This document shows, piece by piece, positions 27,881-36,504 of a DNA stretch of 64,000 bases. The notes under the pieces were generated by a model. That model had not been told where the DNA came from and made no database searches. It was given only the letters and a program-made list of their open reading frames with translations. The stretch's first letter is position 1. Every line of letters begins with the position of its first letter. The position numbers and the translations under genes were made by a program. Source of the stretch: Verrucomicrobiaceae bacterium (GTDB lineage: Bacteria; Verrucomicrobiota; Verrucomicrobiia; Verrucomicrobiales; Verrucomicrobiaceae); the NCBI GenBank assembly GCA_016795365.1, contig JAEUHN010000051.1:62001-126000 (forward strand), given 5' to 3'.

Positions 27881-28543
27881 TCAGTCCGCCCTTCCCAAAC
27901 GCTGCACCGCGTGATCACGAGTGCTGTCGATCAAATCTGGATCGGCGATGTCCACGCGCAGATCGTTCACCAAACCGTTGTTCAGGCTGTAGATCCATCC
28001 GTGAATCGTCACCTCCTGGCCCCGCGCCCAGGCAGATTCCACGACGGTGGTCTGCGCCACATTCACCACCTGTTCGATGACATTCAGTTCGCAGAGACGA
28101 TCCACCCGTGCTGCGCCTTCCGGCTCGGCAGCGAGAGATGGAGCATACTTGTTGCTCACGTCCTGCACGTGACGGAGCCAGTTGTTGATCAGGCCCAGCT
28201 TTTGATTCGTGAGCGCTGCTTGCACACCGCCGCAACCATAATGACCGACCACAATGACGTGCTTCACCTTGAGCACATCGACGGCGTATTGGAGCACCGA
28301 GAGACAGTTCAAGTCCGTGTGAACCACCACATTCGCCACGTTGCGATGGACGAAAAGTTCCCCCGGATCGAGTGCCACGATCTCATTGGCAGGCACACGA
28401 CTGTCAGCACAGCCGATCCAAAGATATTCAGGCGCCTGCTGCCGCGTCAGCCTCTGGAAGAAGCCCGGGTCAGCTTCTTGTCTGGCCAGCGACCAGCGGC
28501 GGTTGTTATCAATGAGGTTATCGAGAGGATGAGTCTGAGGCAT
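27881..28543 (-). CDS. Beta-class carbonic anhydrase
   Basis: This 220-residue zinc enzyme interconverts CO2 and bicarbonate in the cytoplasm. Zinc ligands are Cys45, His101 and Cys104 (IGCADSRVPANE and VVGHYGCGGV), with the Asp47-Arg49 dyad intact. The stretch FVHRNVANVV and later GWIYSLNNGLV are typical of the Can/CynT type. ATG 28543 (MPQTHPLDNL) is chosen; the frame is open to 28585 but the family begins near LDNL. Confidence 0.95.
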   Translation of the reverse strand: MPQTHPLDNLIDNNRRWSLARQEADPGFFQRLTRQQAPEYLWIGCADSRVPANEIVALDPGELFVHRNVANVVVHTDLNCLSVLQYAVDVLKVKHVIVVGHYGCGGVQAALTNQKLGLINNWLRHVQDVSNKYAPSLAAEPEGAARVDRLCELNVIEQVVNVAQTTVVESAWARGQEVTIHGWIYSLNNGLVNDLRVDIADPDLIDSTRDHAVQRLGRAD

Positions 28544-28652
28544 GGGGCGTAGTGAGAGGGTTCTCCAAATGTCTGTGTCCCTCATTGACGGCAGGTGCCA
28601 GCGATTTTTGGGCCAGCACCTGCCACCATCTCAACTACGAACCAAATTCAAC

Positions 28653-29012
28653 TCAAGAGCACAATGCCCGTCTCGGCTCCGTCCTCTTGCGCGAGGCTGC
28701 GCGCTTCGCGTCCCGCTCACGGATCCGGTTCATCACCGTGGTGCAGACCTTCTGCCAGGCCTCCTGCAGCGTGGCACCACGATGCTCGGCCTTCAGATCG
28801 GGCCCGGGCACCTGGAGGTGAACCGAGGCCGTGTAGCCAGGGCTCGCATCACTGCTGTGCTGAAGTTTCACATCGGCGTGCTCGACGCGCGCCTGGCCTT
28901 TCATACCCTGCAAAAATGACTGCACGAGCGACAGCCATTTCTTTGATGAGGGCAAACCCGAGAAACGCACTTTGGTGCGACTGTTGTCCGGGGGAGTCGT
29001 ATCGTTGTTCAT
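28653..29012 (-). CDS. HPF/RaiA-like small protein (possible ribosome-hibernation factor)
   Basis: This 119-residue protein begins at ATG 29012 (MNNDTTPPDNS). The central part (HADVKLQHSSDASPGYTASVHLQVPGPDLKAEHRG, then ATLQEAWQKVCTTVMNRI) follows the beta-strand then amphipathic-helix pattern of the sigma-54-modulation/S30AE family. The tail is basic (ERDAKRAASRKRTEPRR). Overall similarity is modest, so the function is inferred. It is divergent from the LysR gene, sharing a 124-bp intergenic region with dyad symmetry, so the regulator may control it. Confidence 0.6.
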   Translation of the reverse strand: MNNDTTPPDNSRTKVRFSGLPSSKKWLSLVQSFLQGMKGQARVEHADVKLQHSSDASPGYTASVHLQVPGPDLKAEHRGATLQEAWQKVCTTVMNRIRERDAKRAASRKRTEPRRALCS

Positions 29013-29038
29013 GATGTTTGTTAGTGTTCTTGTTCGAT

Positions 29039-29057
29039 CGTGCTCTCGCTGAGCACG
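29039..29057. promoter_or_regulatory. 7-bp inverted repeat in the HPF-like/LysR intergenic region
   Basis: CGTGCTC and GAGCACG are separated by TCGCT. The element lies 27 bp upstream of the HPF-like start codon, where it could form a hairpin or operator. There is no T-tract. Confidence 0.35.
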
Positions 29058-29091
29058 GCGCTACACTGCCCGGCATCTATTCTTCGCCCAT

Positions 29092-29118
29092 TACGATGAT
29101 CCCAATTCATCATTCGTA
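29092..29118. promoter_or_regulatory. Imperfect dyad upstream of the LysR-type gene (candidate operator)
   Basis: TACGATGAT at 29092-29100 faces ATCATTCGTA at 29109-29118, a near-perfect inverted repeat with one base missing in the left arm. It lies about 20-45 bp before the LysR-family start, the usual place for an autoregulatory T-N11-A type site. Confidence 0.35.
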
Positions 29119-29136
29119 TTTCCCGAACTCTTCGTC

Positions 29137-30069
29137 ATGAACGCCAATCTCCTCAATTACCATCATCTGCGCTACTTCTGGGAAGTCGCACGGTCCGGCA
29201 GTCTGCGTGCAGCCTCCGAGAAGCTGCACATCTCGCAGCCCACTCTCAGCGGCCAGATCAAGGTGCTGGAGGACACCATCGAACGAAAGCTCTTCGAGCG
29301 CTCGGGCCGCGGGCTGAGACTGACCAATGCCGGCCACCTGGTGATGAATCATGCCAGCGACATCTTCGCCGCCGGTAACCGGCTCGTCGAAGCCCTCGAA
29401 GGTCGCGACGCTGACGTGCCTCTGAAGCTCAACATCGGCATCGCAGACTCGCTGCCCAAGCTCGTCGCCTGGAACCTCATCCGTCCAGCGGTGCTCGCGT
29501 ATCCACGTCTGCAACTCTCGTGCGTGGAAGCTTCAAGCAACGACCTGCTCGGCCAGCTGGCCAGCTTGCGCCTTGACCTCGTGCTGGCTGATGAACCGGC
29601 CCCGACGTCGATGCCAATCAAGTCCTACAGCCACCTGCTTGGCGAAGCCTCCGTGGTCTTTTGCGCGGAGAAGAAGCTGGCGACCAAGCTCAAGCGCAAC
29701 TTCCCCAAGTCCCTCGATGGAGCGCCCGCTCTCCTGCCCGCAAGCCGCACCGCGTGGCGTCATCAACTCGACCGCTGGTTCGCCGCCCAGCATCTCCGCC
29801 CTCGCCTGGTCGCAGAGTTTGATGACGCAGCCTTGATGAAGACCGCCGCCGCCGACGGGCTTGGCTTTGCACCCGTTGCACAACCGGTCCTCGACGATGC
29901 CCGCAATCGCTACGACCTCCACCCGATCGGCAAGCCCACGGGCTGCGGTTTCGCGTGCTACATGATCACGCTCGAACGCACCGTGCGACACCCGGCCGTG
30001 TTGAAGATCTCCCAGCACGCACGCGACATCATGCGTGACTCATCACCCAAACGAAAGACGAAGACCTGA
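29137..30069 (+). CDS. LysR-family transcriptional regulator, NhaR type
   Basis: This 310-residue protein has an N-terminal winged helix (MNANLLNYHHLRYFWEVARSGSLRAASEKLHISQPTLSGQ is covered by residues 1-40). The pattern LNYHHLRYFW and QPTLSGQIKVLE is characteristic of NhaR relatives, which in E. coli activate the Na+/H+ antiporter gene nhaA in response to sodium. The effector-binding domain occupies about residues 95-300. No antiporter gene is nearby. The adjacent divergent HPF-like gene is the likely target, by position only. Confidence 0.88.
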   Translation: MNANLLNYHHLRYFWEVARSGSLRAASEKLHISQPTLSGQIKVLEDTIERKLFERSGRGLRLTNAGHLVMNHASDIFAAGNRLVEALEGRDADVPLKLNIGIADSLPKLVAWNLIRPAVLAYPRLQLSCVEASSNDLLGQLASLRLDLVLADEPAPTSMPIKSYSHLLGEASVVFCAEKKLATKLKRNFPKSLDGAPALLPASRTAWRHQLDRWFAAQHLRPRLVAEFDDAALMKTAAADGLGFAPVAQPVLDDARNRYDLHPIGKPTGCGFACYMITLERTVRHPAVLKISQHARDIMRDSSPKRKTKT

Positions 30070-30107
30070 GCGAAGACAGCACCTCACTCCGTATGCAGGG
30101 CTCCACC

Positions 30108-33100
30108 ATGCGCCTTGCATTCCCCTTTCTGCTGCTCACCTCGCTCCCCCTTCTCGCCCAGGACCTCCCGCGACTCCAAGAGCCCTGGCAATCGGGCTAC
30201 ACCAAAGAAGACTCCACCGGCGCTCACGTGCTCGGCCACTGGACTTTCGATGGCGAGTCCGCGCTGAAGGACGCCTCCGGCAAAGGCAATGACCTGACTC
30301 TTCAAGGCGCTGTGCTCGTTGAGAAAGGCAAGTCCGGTGGAGGCCTCGAATCCTTCCCGGGCTTCCCGGTCGAGGACAAGCCGCACGGGGCACGAACCGC
30401 AGCCAAGCCCAAGCTCACGCCCAGAGGTGCCTTTACCATCGAGATGTGGATCAAGCTCAAGCTGGACACCGATCCTCGCCTCCGGCCTTACCTGCTGGAC
30501 AAGAAGTATGTCGATCACACCGACTACCAATGGCAGCTCACGGAGCCGAGCAAAACGGGGCAGCGGCGCATGTCCGTGAATCTCGGCTTTGGCAATGAGT
30601 CGCGGCTCTTCCACTCTGATCCGCTCACGATCAAACCCGGCACCTGGCATCACGTGGCCTTCACTTATGATGCGGCAGGTCAGGTGCGGTTCTTCCTGGA
30701 TGGCTCTACGGCGGGAGGCTTGAAGCAGAATGGTCTTGGCCCCATCACGCCTGGAGTGAAAGCCCTCAGCATTGGCGATCGTCTCGGTAGCAATCATGGA
30801 GGCTTTCCCGGCTTCATCGATGAGGTCCGCATCTGTGATGGCATCATGAACTTCGAACCTGTGGTGATGCAGATCAAAGCCAGCCGTCACGTCTGGCGAC
30901 GCATGGAGACGGCCCGCCCCATCGAGGTGAAGGTGACCAATCTCCAGCGCTCCACGATGGAAGGCGCGAAGCTCCGTCTCTCGCTCGCCAATCAGGAACA
31001 AGCCTTCGATGTGCCTGCACTTAAATCGGGCAAGAGCTTCACCGCCACGGCCACGCTGAACCCCTCGCTCAAACCCGATCACTACCCTTTGCGGGCTCGC
31101 CTCGAACTCAACGGCACGACCACCACGCAGACCGAAGATTTCCAGATCGTGCCCCGTCCCCTGCCCTCCACCATGCCCGTGATCATGTGGGGCTCGAGTC
31201 CTGACGACACGGCGCAACTCAAGGACATCGGCTTCACCCATTGCCTGGGTCTCCGCGTTGATGTGGGTTCGGTCTGGGAGGCCAGGAAACCCGTGCCTCC
31301 AGGCAAGCCGGAACTCATCGAGAGCAATCGCCGGATGCTGGATCAAGCACTGGCCGATGGGATCAACGTGGTCGCCAGTCTGTCGCCCGCGAACATGTTC
31401 GAGCACGACGACAAGATGGCCCGCGTCGATCGCAACGGCAAGCCTTACACTCGTCGCGACATCTGCGCCTCTCTGCCCGAGCTGCCTCCGTTCTTTGAGA
31501 ACGTGGGACGCTCCGTCGCACAAACTTACGGCGACATGCCCGCTCTCAGCGCAGCCTTAATCGACACCGAAGTGCGCGATGCCTCCCAGCCTTCGTTCAA
31601 TGCCGTCGATGTGGAGAACTATCGCAAGTTCGCCAACGCCGACATCCCTGCGGAGGTCGTCACGCGCGGTGGAGTGGACTACACGAAGCTCAAGGACTTC
31701 CCCCAGGATCGTGTGATCGCGGATGATCATCCGATCCTCAACTACTACCGCTGGTTCTGGACCACAGGCGATGGATGGAACGCCCTGCACTCAGCGCTCA
31801 GCCGTGGTGTGAAAGGCGGCAGCAACCGGCTGTGGACGTGGTTTGATCCTGCCGTTCGTCAGCCCTCGATCAGCGGCGCCGGCGGCAGCGTGGATGTGCT
31901 CTCGCACTGGACCTACACCTACCCCGATCCACAGCGCATCGGCCTCTGCGCGGATCAGCTCTTTGCCATGAGCGCTGCCAGCGGTCGCAATCAAAAGGTG
32001 ATGAAGATGACTCAGCTCATCTGGTATCGCTCGCAGACGGCCCCCATCGGGCAGAAGGCCCCTGGTGACGTAGTCGCCTGGCAGGATCACGATCCTGATG
32101 CAGCCTACATCACCATCGCGCCCATGCATCTGCGCGAGGCCCTGTGGACCAAGATTGCACGCCCCATCCAGGGCATCATGTATCATGGCTGGCAGTCGCT
32201 CGTCGATGATCCCAACAGCACCAGCAGCTACAGGTTTACCAATCCCAACACCGCGCCTGTGCTCAAGCAATTGATCCACGAGGTCATCCAGCCCCTGGGA
32301 CCCACCTTGGTGCAGATCCCCGATGAACGGAGTGAAGTCGCGTTCTTCGAGAGCTTCACCTCGCAGATGTTCGCACGTCGTGGTGGCTACGGCAGCAACA
32401 TGAGTTGGGCCACCGATGTCTGGCTAGCGTTGCAACATGCGCATGTGCAGTGCGATGTGCTCTTCGAGGAAACATTGCTCAAGTCCGGGCTCAACGGACG
32501 TCGCTTTCTCGTGATGCCGGAGTGCGATGTGCTCACCAAGAGCGTCGTCGAAAAGATTGCAGCCTGGCAGAAGAAGGGCGGCAAGATCATCGCCGATGAG
32601 TTCCTCTGCCTAGGTCTCAAGGCGGACCTCGTGCTGCCCAGCTTCAAGCGAGTTAAGAAAGCCGATGCCGACAAGGCCAAAGTGATCGAACTCGCGCAGT
32701 CGATGAGCCCTCAGCTCACCACGATCGGACTGACGCCAAAGATCGTATGCGACAATCCCGAGATCATCGTGCGCACGCGACGCTACGGCGATGCGATCTA
32801 CGTCTTCGCCATCAATGACAAGCGCGAGTATGGCAACTACGTCGGCCAGCATGGGCTCGTGATGGAGAACGGCGCACCGGCCAGTGGCACGATCACACTC
32901 ACCACGGACGCCGCGAACATCTATGATCTCAATCGCTCGTCCCTGGTGCTGCCCACGCTCGGGGAAGGCAAGGCCAGTTGGAAGGTGGACCTCGGACCCT
33001 GCGATGGTCGCCTCTTCATGGTGGTTCCCCGTCCCGTGATGCAACTCAAGGCCGATGTGCCTGAGATCGCGAAGTGCGGCAACGCAATCACCGTTGCGCT

Positions 33101-33335
33101 CGAAGTGACTGACACCAAGTCAGCTTCCGTCAGCGCCGTCATCCCGATGCAGTTGCAGGTGCGCGATGCGAATGGCAAGACCGCCGAGGGCTCGGGCTAC
33201 TATGGAGCCAAAGATGGCAAGCTGACCGTGAAGCTCGACATCGCCACCAACGATGACCCCGGCACCTGGCAGATCGACATCCGCGAACTCGCGTCACGGA
33301 TGGAGGTGACGAAGTTCGTTCGTGTGGAAAAGTAG
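30108..33335 (+). CDS. Large secreted LamG-domain protein with TIM-barrel-like glycosidase region
   Basis: The protein has 1075 residues from ATG 30108 (signal peptide MRLAFPFLLLTSLPLLAQ); an ATG five codons upstream is also possible. Residues about 40-260 form a LamG/concanavalin-like module (GHWTFDGESALKDASGKGNDL, GAFTIEMWIKL, TWHHVAFTYD, GFIDEVRICDG). Residues about 265-350 look like an Ig-type sandwich. Residues about 355-860 have the alternating beta/alpha pattern of a TIM barrel plus a Rossmann-like part (FLVMPECDVLTKSVVEKIAAWQKKGGKII), reminiscent of GH42-type beta-galactosidases. The last 150 residues are beta-sandwich. Catalytic residues cannot be assigned. The next gene starts 4 bp downstream. 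Confidence 0.75.
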   Translation: MRLAFPFLLLTSLPLLAQDLPRLQEPWQSGYTKEDSTGAHVLGHWTFDGESALKDASGKGNDLTLQGAVLVEKGKSGGGLESFPGFPVEDKPHGARTAAKPKLTPRGAFTIEMWIKLKLDTDPRLRPYLLDKKYVDHTDYQWQLTEPSKTGQRRMSVNLGFGNESRLFHSDPLTIKPGTWHHVAFTYDAAGQVRFFLDGSTAGGLKQNGLGPITPGVKALSIGDRLGSNHGGFPGFIDEVRICDGIMNFEPVVMQIKASRHVWRRMETARPIEVKVTNLQRSTMEGAKLRLSLANQEQAFDVPALKSGKSFTATATLNPSLKPDHYPLRARLELNGTTTTQTEDFQIVPRPLPSTMPVIMWGSSPDDTAQLKDIGFTHCLGLRVDVGSVWEARKPVPPGKPELIESNRRMLDQALADGINVVASLSPANMFEHDDKMARVDRNGKPYTRRDICASLPELPPFFENVGRSVAQTYGDMPALSAALIDTEVRDASQPSFNAVDVENYRKFANADIPAEVVTRGGVDYTKLKDFPQDRVIADDHPILNYYRWFWTTGDGWNALHSALSRGVKGGSNRLWTWFDPAVRQPSISGAGGSVDVLSHWTYTYPDPQRIGLCADQLFAMSAASGRNQKVMKMTQLIWYRSQTAPIGQKAPGDVVAWQDHDPDAAYITIAPMHLREALWTKIARPIQGIMYHGWQSLVDDPNSTSSYRFTNPNTAPVLKQLIHEVIQPLGPTLVQIPDERSEVAFFESFTSQMFARRGGYGSNMSWATDVWLALQHAHVQCDVLFEETLLKSGLNGRRFLVMPECDVLTKSVVEKIAAWQKKGGKIIADEFLCLGLKADLVLPSFKRVKKADADKAKVIELAQSMSPQLTTIGLTPKIVCDNPEIIVRTRRYGDAIYVFAINDKREYGNYVGQHGLVMENGAPASGTITLTTDAANIYDLNRSSLVLPTLGEGKASWKVDLGPCDGRLFMVVPRPVMQLKADVPEIAKCGNAITVALEVTDTKSASVSAVIPMQLQVRDANGKTAEGSGYYGAKDGKLTVKLDIATNDDPGTWQIDIRELASRMEVTKFVRVEK

Positions 33336-33339
33336 CGCC

Positions 33340-34101
33340 ATGAAGCTCTACGCCGTCCAGCACGACATCCTATGGGAAGACAAGCCCGCCAACTTCGAAA
33401 GAGTGGCGTCCATGCTTGCGAAGGCGAGCCCCACGCCTGGATCGTTGATCGTGCTGGAAGAGATGTTTGCCACCGGCTTCACGAAGAACCTTGGCGCCAC
33501 ACGCGAAGCTGCGGCTGGTGAAACCGAAGCCTTTCTCCGCGACCTCGCACTTCGTTACCAATGCTGCGTCATCGGTGGGCTCGTCGGCTGTGGAGCCAGT
33601 GACAAGGGCCGCAATGAATCCCTCGCCATTGCACCCGATGGCACGGAGCTGGGACGTTACGTCAAGATGCAGCCCTTCTCGGCAGGCGAAGAACACCTGG
33701 TGCATGAAGCAGGCAACCAAGTCGTCACCTTTGAGTTCGGAGGCTTCAAGATTGCACCGTTCGTGTGCTATGATCTTCGCTTCCCCGAGCTCGCCCGCGA
33801 CTCGGTGAAGCAAGGAGCCGATCTCATCATCTACATCGCCAGCTGGCCGATCAAACGCGCCCAGCACTGGGTCACCCTGCTCCAGGCCCGCGCGATCGAG
33901 AACCTCGCCTGGGTGGTGGGAGTCAACCGCTGCGGCACCGATCCCAGCTTCACGTATCCCGGTCGCACGATGGTCGTTGATCCCCACGGGAACATCATCG
34001 CTGATGCGGCTGATCGCGAAGGCGTGCTTGAGGCCGCGCTCGATCCCGCCATCGCAAGCCAATGGCGCGCGGACTTCCCGGCTCTGCGGGACATGCGATA
34101 G
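33340..34101 (+). CDS. Carbon-nitrogen hydrolase, omega-amidase (YafV/Nit2) type
   Basis: This 253-residue nitrilase-superfamily enzyme has the Glu-Lys-Cys triad: Glu in LIVLEEMFATGF, Lys in GRYVKMQPFSAGEEH and Cys in APFVCYDLRFPELAR. This KMQPF/CYDLRFP pattern is that of omega-amidases, which hydrolyse alpha-ketoglutaramate or alpha-ketosuccinamate. ATG 33340 (MKLYAVQHDI) is the family start and follows the stop of the upstream secreted protein by 4 bp. It converges on the amidohydrolase-aminotransferase fusion gene with 7 bp between stops. Omega-amidases often partner transaminases, which makes this neighbour suggestive. Confidence 0.9.
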   Translation: MKLYAVQHDILWEDKPANFERVASMLAKASPTPGSLIVLEEMFATGFTKNLGATREAAAGETEAFLRDLALRYQCCVIGGLVGCGASDKGRNESLAIAPDGTELGRYVKMQPFSAGEEHLVHEAGNQVVTFEFGGFKIAPFVCYDLRFPELARDSVKQGADLIIYIASWPIKRAQHWVTLLQARAIENLAWVVGVNRCGTDPSFTYPGRTMVVDPHGNIIADAADREGVLEAALDPAIASQWRADFPALRDMR

Positions 34102-34108
34102 CCCACGA

Positions 34109-36430
34109 TCACACGAGGCGTGCGAATCCCTGCTGGACATCGCCCACGCCCGACTCCGCCTTCAGCGCTCCGCGCTCCTGCGTCTTCACCACTTCAGCGA
34201 GTGAATCATCCAAGGCCTCAAGCATGTGACCGATGATCGCCTCACGATGCGGCCAGGTCACGTAGAGCTGGCTGGACATGAGGAATCCACGCTGAAGCAT
34301 GTGCCGGATCATGAGCGCCTTGGCGGCTGCGGTTTCATCACCAAGACCGAAGGCCAAGGACGGTGCGCATGGCATGGAGCCGATCTTGAGTTGCAGCGAA
34401 GGATGCCGTGCCGCCACCTCGCGAAGCCCCGCCTGGAGCTTCTCACCGAGCGACCACACGTGCTGCTGCACTCCCTCACGCTTCATCTTGTTGATGCATG
34501 CCAGCGAAGCCGCCGTGCCCACACCATCGGTCCAGTAGCTGCTCGAAATGAAGCTGTCGTTCGCCGCATCCATGATCGCAGCTTTGCCAACGATCGCACC
34601 ACTCGGATAGCCATTGGACATCGCCTTGGCATACACCACCACATCGGGCTCGATGCCGAGCTCCGGAGCCGCACCTGGGAAGCCGAAGCGCCAGCCGCTT
34701 GTCACTTCATCGAGCACAAACACCGCGCCAGCAGCGCGGCAAGCCTCGATGACTTGCTGCATGAATCCATCGCGCGGGAACTCGCTGCGCATGGGCTCCA
34801 TCACCACGGCAGCCAGCTTGCCATCAAGCTTCTGCAATGCGGCACGGAAGGACTCGATGTCATTGTAACGAAACGGCACCGCCGTGCCTGCGAGTTCGCG
34901 CGGCACACCGAGAGGTTGCAGGCCCGGCAGCAAATGACCATCAAGCGCCGCGTCGTTGCTGAGGTTCGCCGCGAGATACCAATCACTCCATCCATGGTAA
35001 CCGCAGAAGGCGACGCCGCTCCTACCCGTGGCAGCACGCGCAATGCGCACAGCCAGCCCCAGCGCCTCACCACCGCCGCGCGCGTAGCGGACCTTGCCCG
35101 CCCATGGATGCAGATCGAGCAAGGTGTCCGCCAAGTTCACTTCATCCGGCGAGGCCAGCGTTGCATAACTGCCAAGGTTCACCCGCCGCTTCACCGCCGC
35201 GTTTACTTCGTCATCTGCATGACCCAGAAAAATCGCACCCACGCCTCCGGTGAAGTCGGTGTATCGACGATCACCGAGATCCCAAATGTCACACCCTTTG
35301 GCCCGTGAGAAATACGAAGGCCACGACTGCGGATCAAACAAGTGTGCACGCTTCGATAGCAGCCCCGTGCCACACGAGATCTTCGTCTTCGCCTCGGACC
35401 ACAGCTCGGGACCTCGTGCGCCTTTGGTCGCGGCTCCCAGATGCGGAGCCAGCAGACGCAGCGCGTTATCGCAGAAGATGTCCTTCAAATCCGACTCGTT
35501 CATCCCTGTGTCCTCACATGCCTCGCGCAGGCACATCAGCGACTCGATCCCCACGAGCGTGTAGTCGCCGAAGATGGTGAGTTTATCCCCGGTGATCTCG
35601 GGATGAATCCACGTGAAGCCATCGCCTTGCGTGATGCAGGAGCCGCGCAGTTCACTGACCATGTAGTCGCTGCCCCACAGCACACGACGCGGCCCAAGGA
35701 TCTCAATCGCCGCACGAAACGCCCCGGCTTGCGTCACCGCCGAGGTGTCCACCACCACGTTGTCGAGATCGACGAGATGATGCAGTCCCTCGCGTGCATG
35801 ACGGTAGTTGAACGACCGCGCCACATGCGCCAGCACCAGACGGCAGCGAGGATACTTCCTGCACAGCCGTCGCAGTGCCTCCACATTGCGCGGGTCCGTC
35901 ATGCCATCGGCCAGCATGATGTGCAGCACCATGATGCCATCATGCTCGTGACAAACCTCCCACATCCACTCTGGAGCAAAGGACTCGATCTCCGCCTCCT
36001 TGGTGTCCGGCACATTGGCGTAGAGTCGATACGGTTTGATGCCGACAAACACACCCGTGCTGATCAATCGGCGCACCTCCGCCGGATCATCGGTCGGAGC
36101 CGCCAGCACCAGCGCACGTGAGTGGGTGCTCATGTCGATCTGCGACTGCACCCACGCGTTCTCACCCGCGCGATCATTGCCTGCGCTCGGGTAGCCAAAG
36201 AACAAGCCCTCAACCTTCCGTCCTGGCATCCATCGGCTCATCGCTTCATCAAAGTCACGCCGTCCGTAACCACGATCCGCATCGAGAAACACCGGGCGCT
36301 TGCCTTCGGCAAAGTGCTTCGTGTGATACAAGTGCGTATGAGCATCGAAGATTCGCTCCGGCACGAAGCCGTCGATGCAGCGATGAAGCAGGGCGCGATC
36401 CTTGTCGGTGAGTTCGGTGACGAGTTTCAT
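34109..36430 (-). CDS. Bifunctional fusion: amidohydrolase-2 domain plus class-III PLP aminotransferase/aminomutase domain
   Basis: This 773-residue protein has no stop or frameshift between its modules. Residues about 1-325 are an amidohydrolase TIM barrel: metal motif FDAHTHLYHT (His31, His33), LVLAHVARSFNYRH, and terminal WGSDYMV with a likely metal Asp. Residues about 360-755 match class-III aminotransferases of the glutamate-1-semialdehyde aminomutase type: KGCDIWDLGDRRYTDFTGGVGAIFLGHADDEV, FCGYHGWSDWY, FVLDEVTSGWRFG and the PLP lysine Lys602 in YAKAMSNGYPSGAIVG. Both active sites look intact. The combination suggests an amidohydrolase and transamination reaction acting in sequence on one compound; the substrate is unknown. 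It is not the haem-pathway HemL itself. Confidence 0.88.
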   Translation of the reverse strand: MKLVTELTDKDRALLHRCIDGFVPERIFDAHTHLYHTKHFAEGKRPVFLDADRGYGRRDFDEAMSRWMPGRKVEGLFFGYPSAGNDRAGENAWVQSQIDMSTHSRALVLAAPTDDPAEVRRLISTGVFVGIKPYRLYANVPDTKEAEIESFAPEWMWEVCHEHDGIMVLHIMLADGMTDPRNVEALRRLCRKYPRCRLVLAHVARSFNYRHAREGLHHLVDLDNVVVDTSAVTQAGAFRAAIEILGPRRVLWGSDYMVSELRGSCITQGDGFTWIHPEITGDKLTIFGDYTLVGIESLMCLREACEDTGMNESDLKDIFCDNALRLLAPHLGAATKGARGPELWSEAKTKISCGTGLLSKRAHLFDPQSWPSYFSRAKGCDIWDLGDRRYTDFTGGVGAIFLGHADDEVNAAVKRRVNLGSYATLASPDEVNLADTLLDLHPWAGKVRYARGGGEALGLAVRIARAATGRSGVAFCGYHGWSDWYLAANLSNDAALDGHLLPGLQPLGVPRELAGTAVPFRYNDIESFRAALQKLDGKLAAVVMEPMRSEFPRDGFMQQVIEACRAAGAVFVLDEVTSGWRFGFPGAAPELGIEPDVVVYAKAMSNGYPSGAIVGKAAIMDAANDSFISSSYWTDGVGTAASLACINKMKREGVQQHVWSLGEKLQAGLREVAARHPSLQLKIGSMPCAPSLAFGLGDETAAAKALMIRHMLQRGFLMSSQLYVTWPHREAIIGHMLEALDDSLAEVVKTQERGALKAESGVGDVQQGFARLV

Positions 36431-36504
36431 GTGGTTGATCCGAGATTGGCAGAGCGTCCATCCTTGGAAAAGATGATTCCGCTGGTTCGTTCAGCAGTCC
36501 TGTC

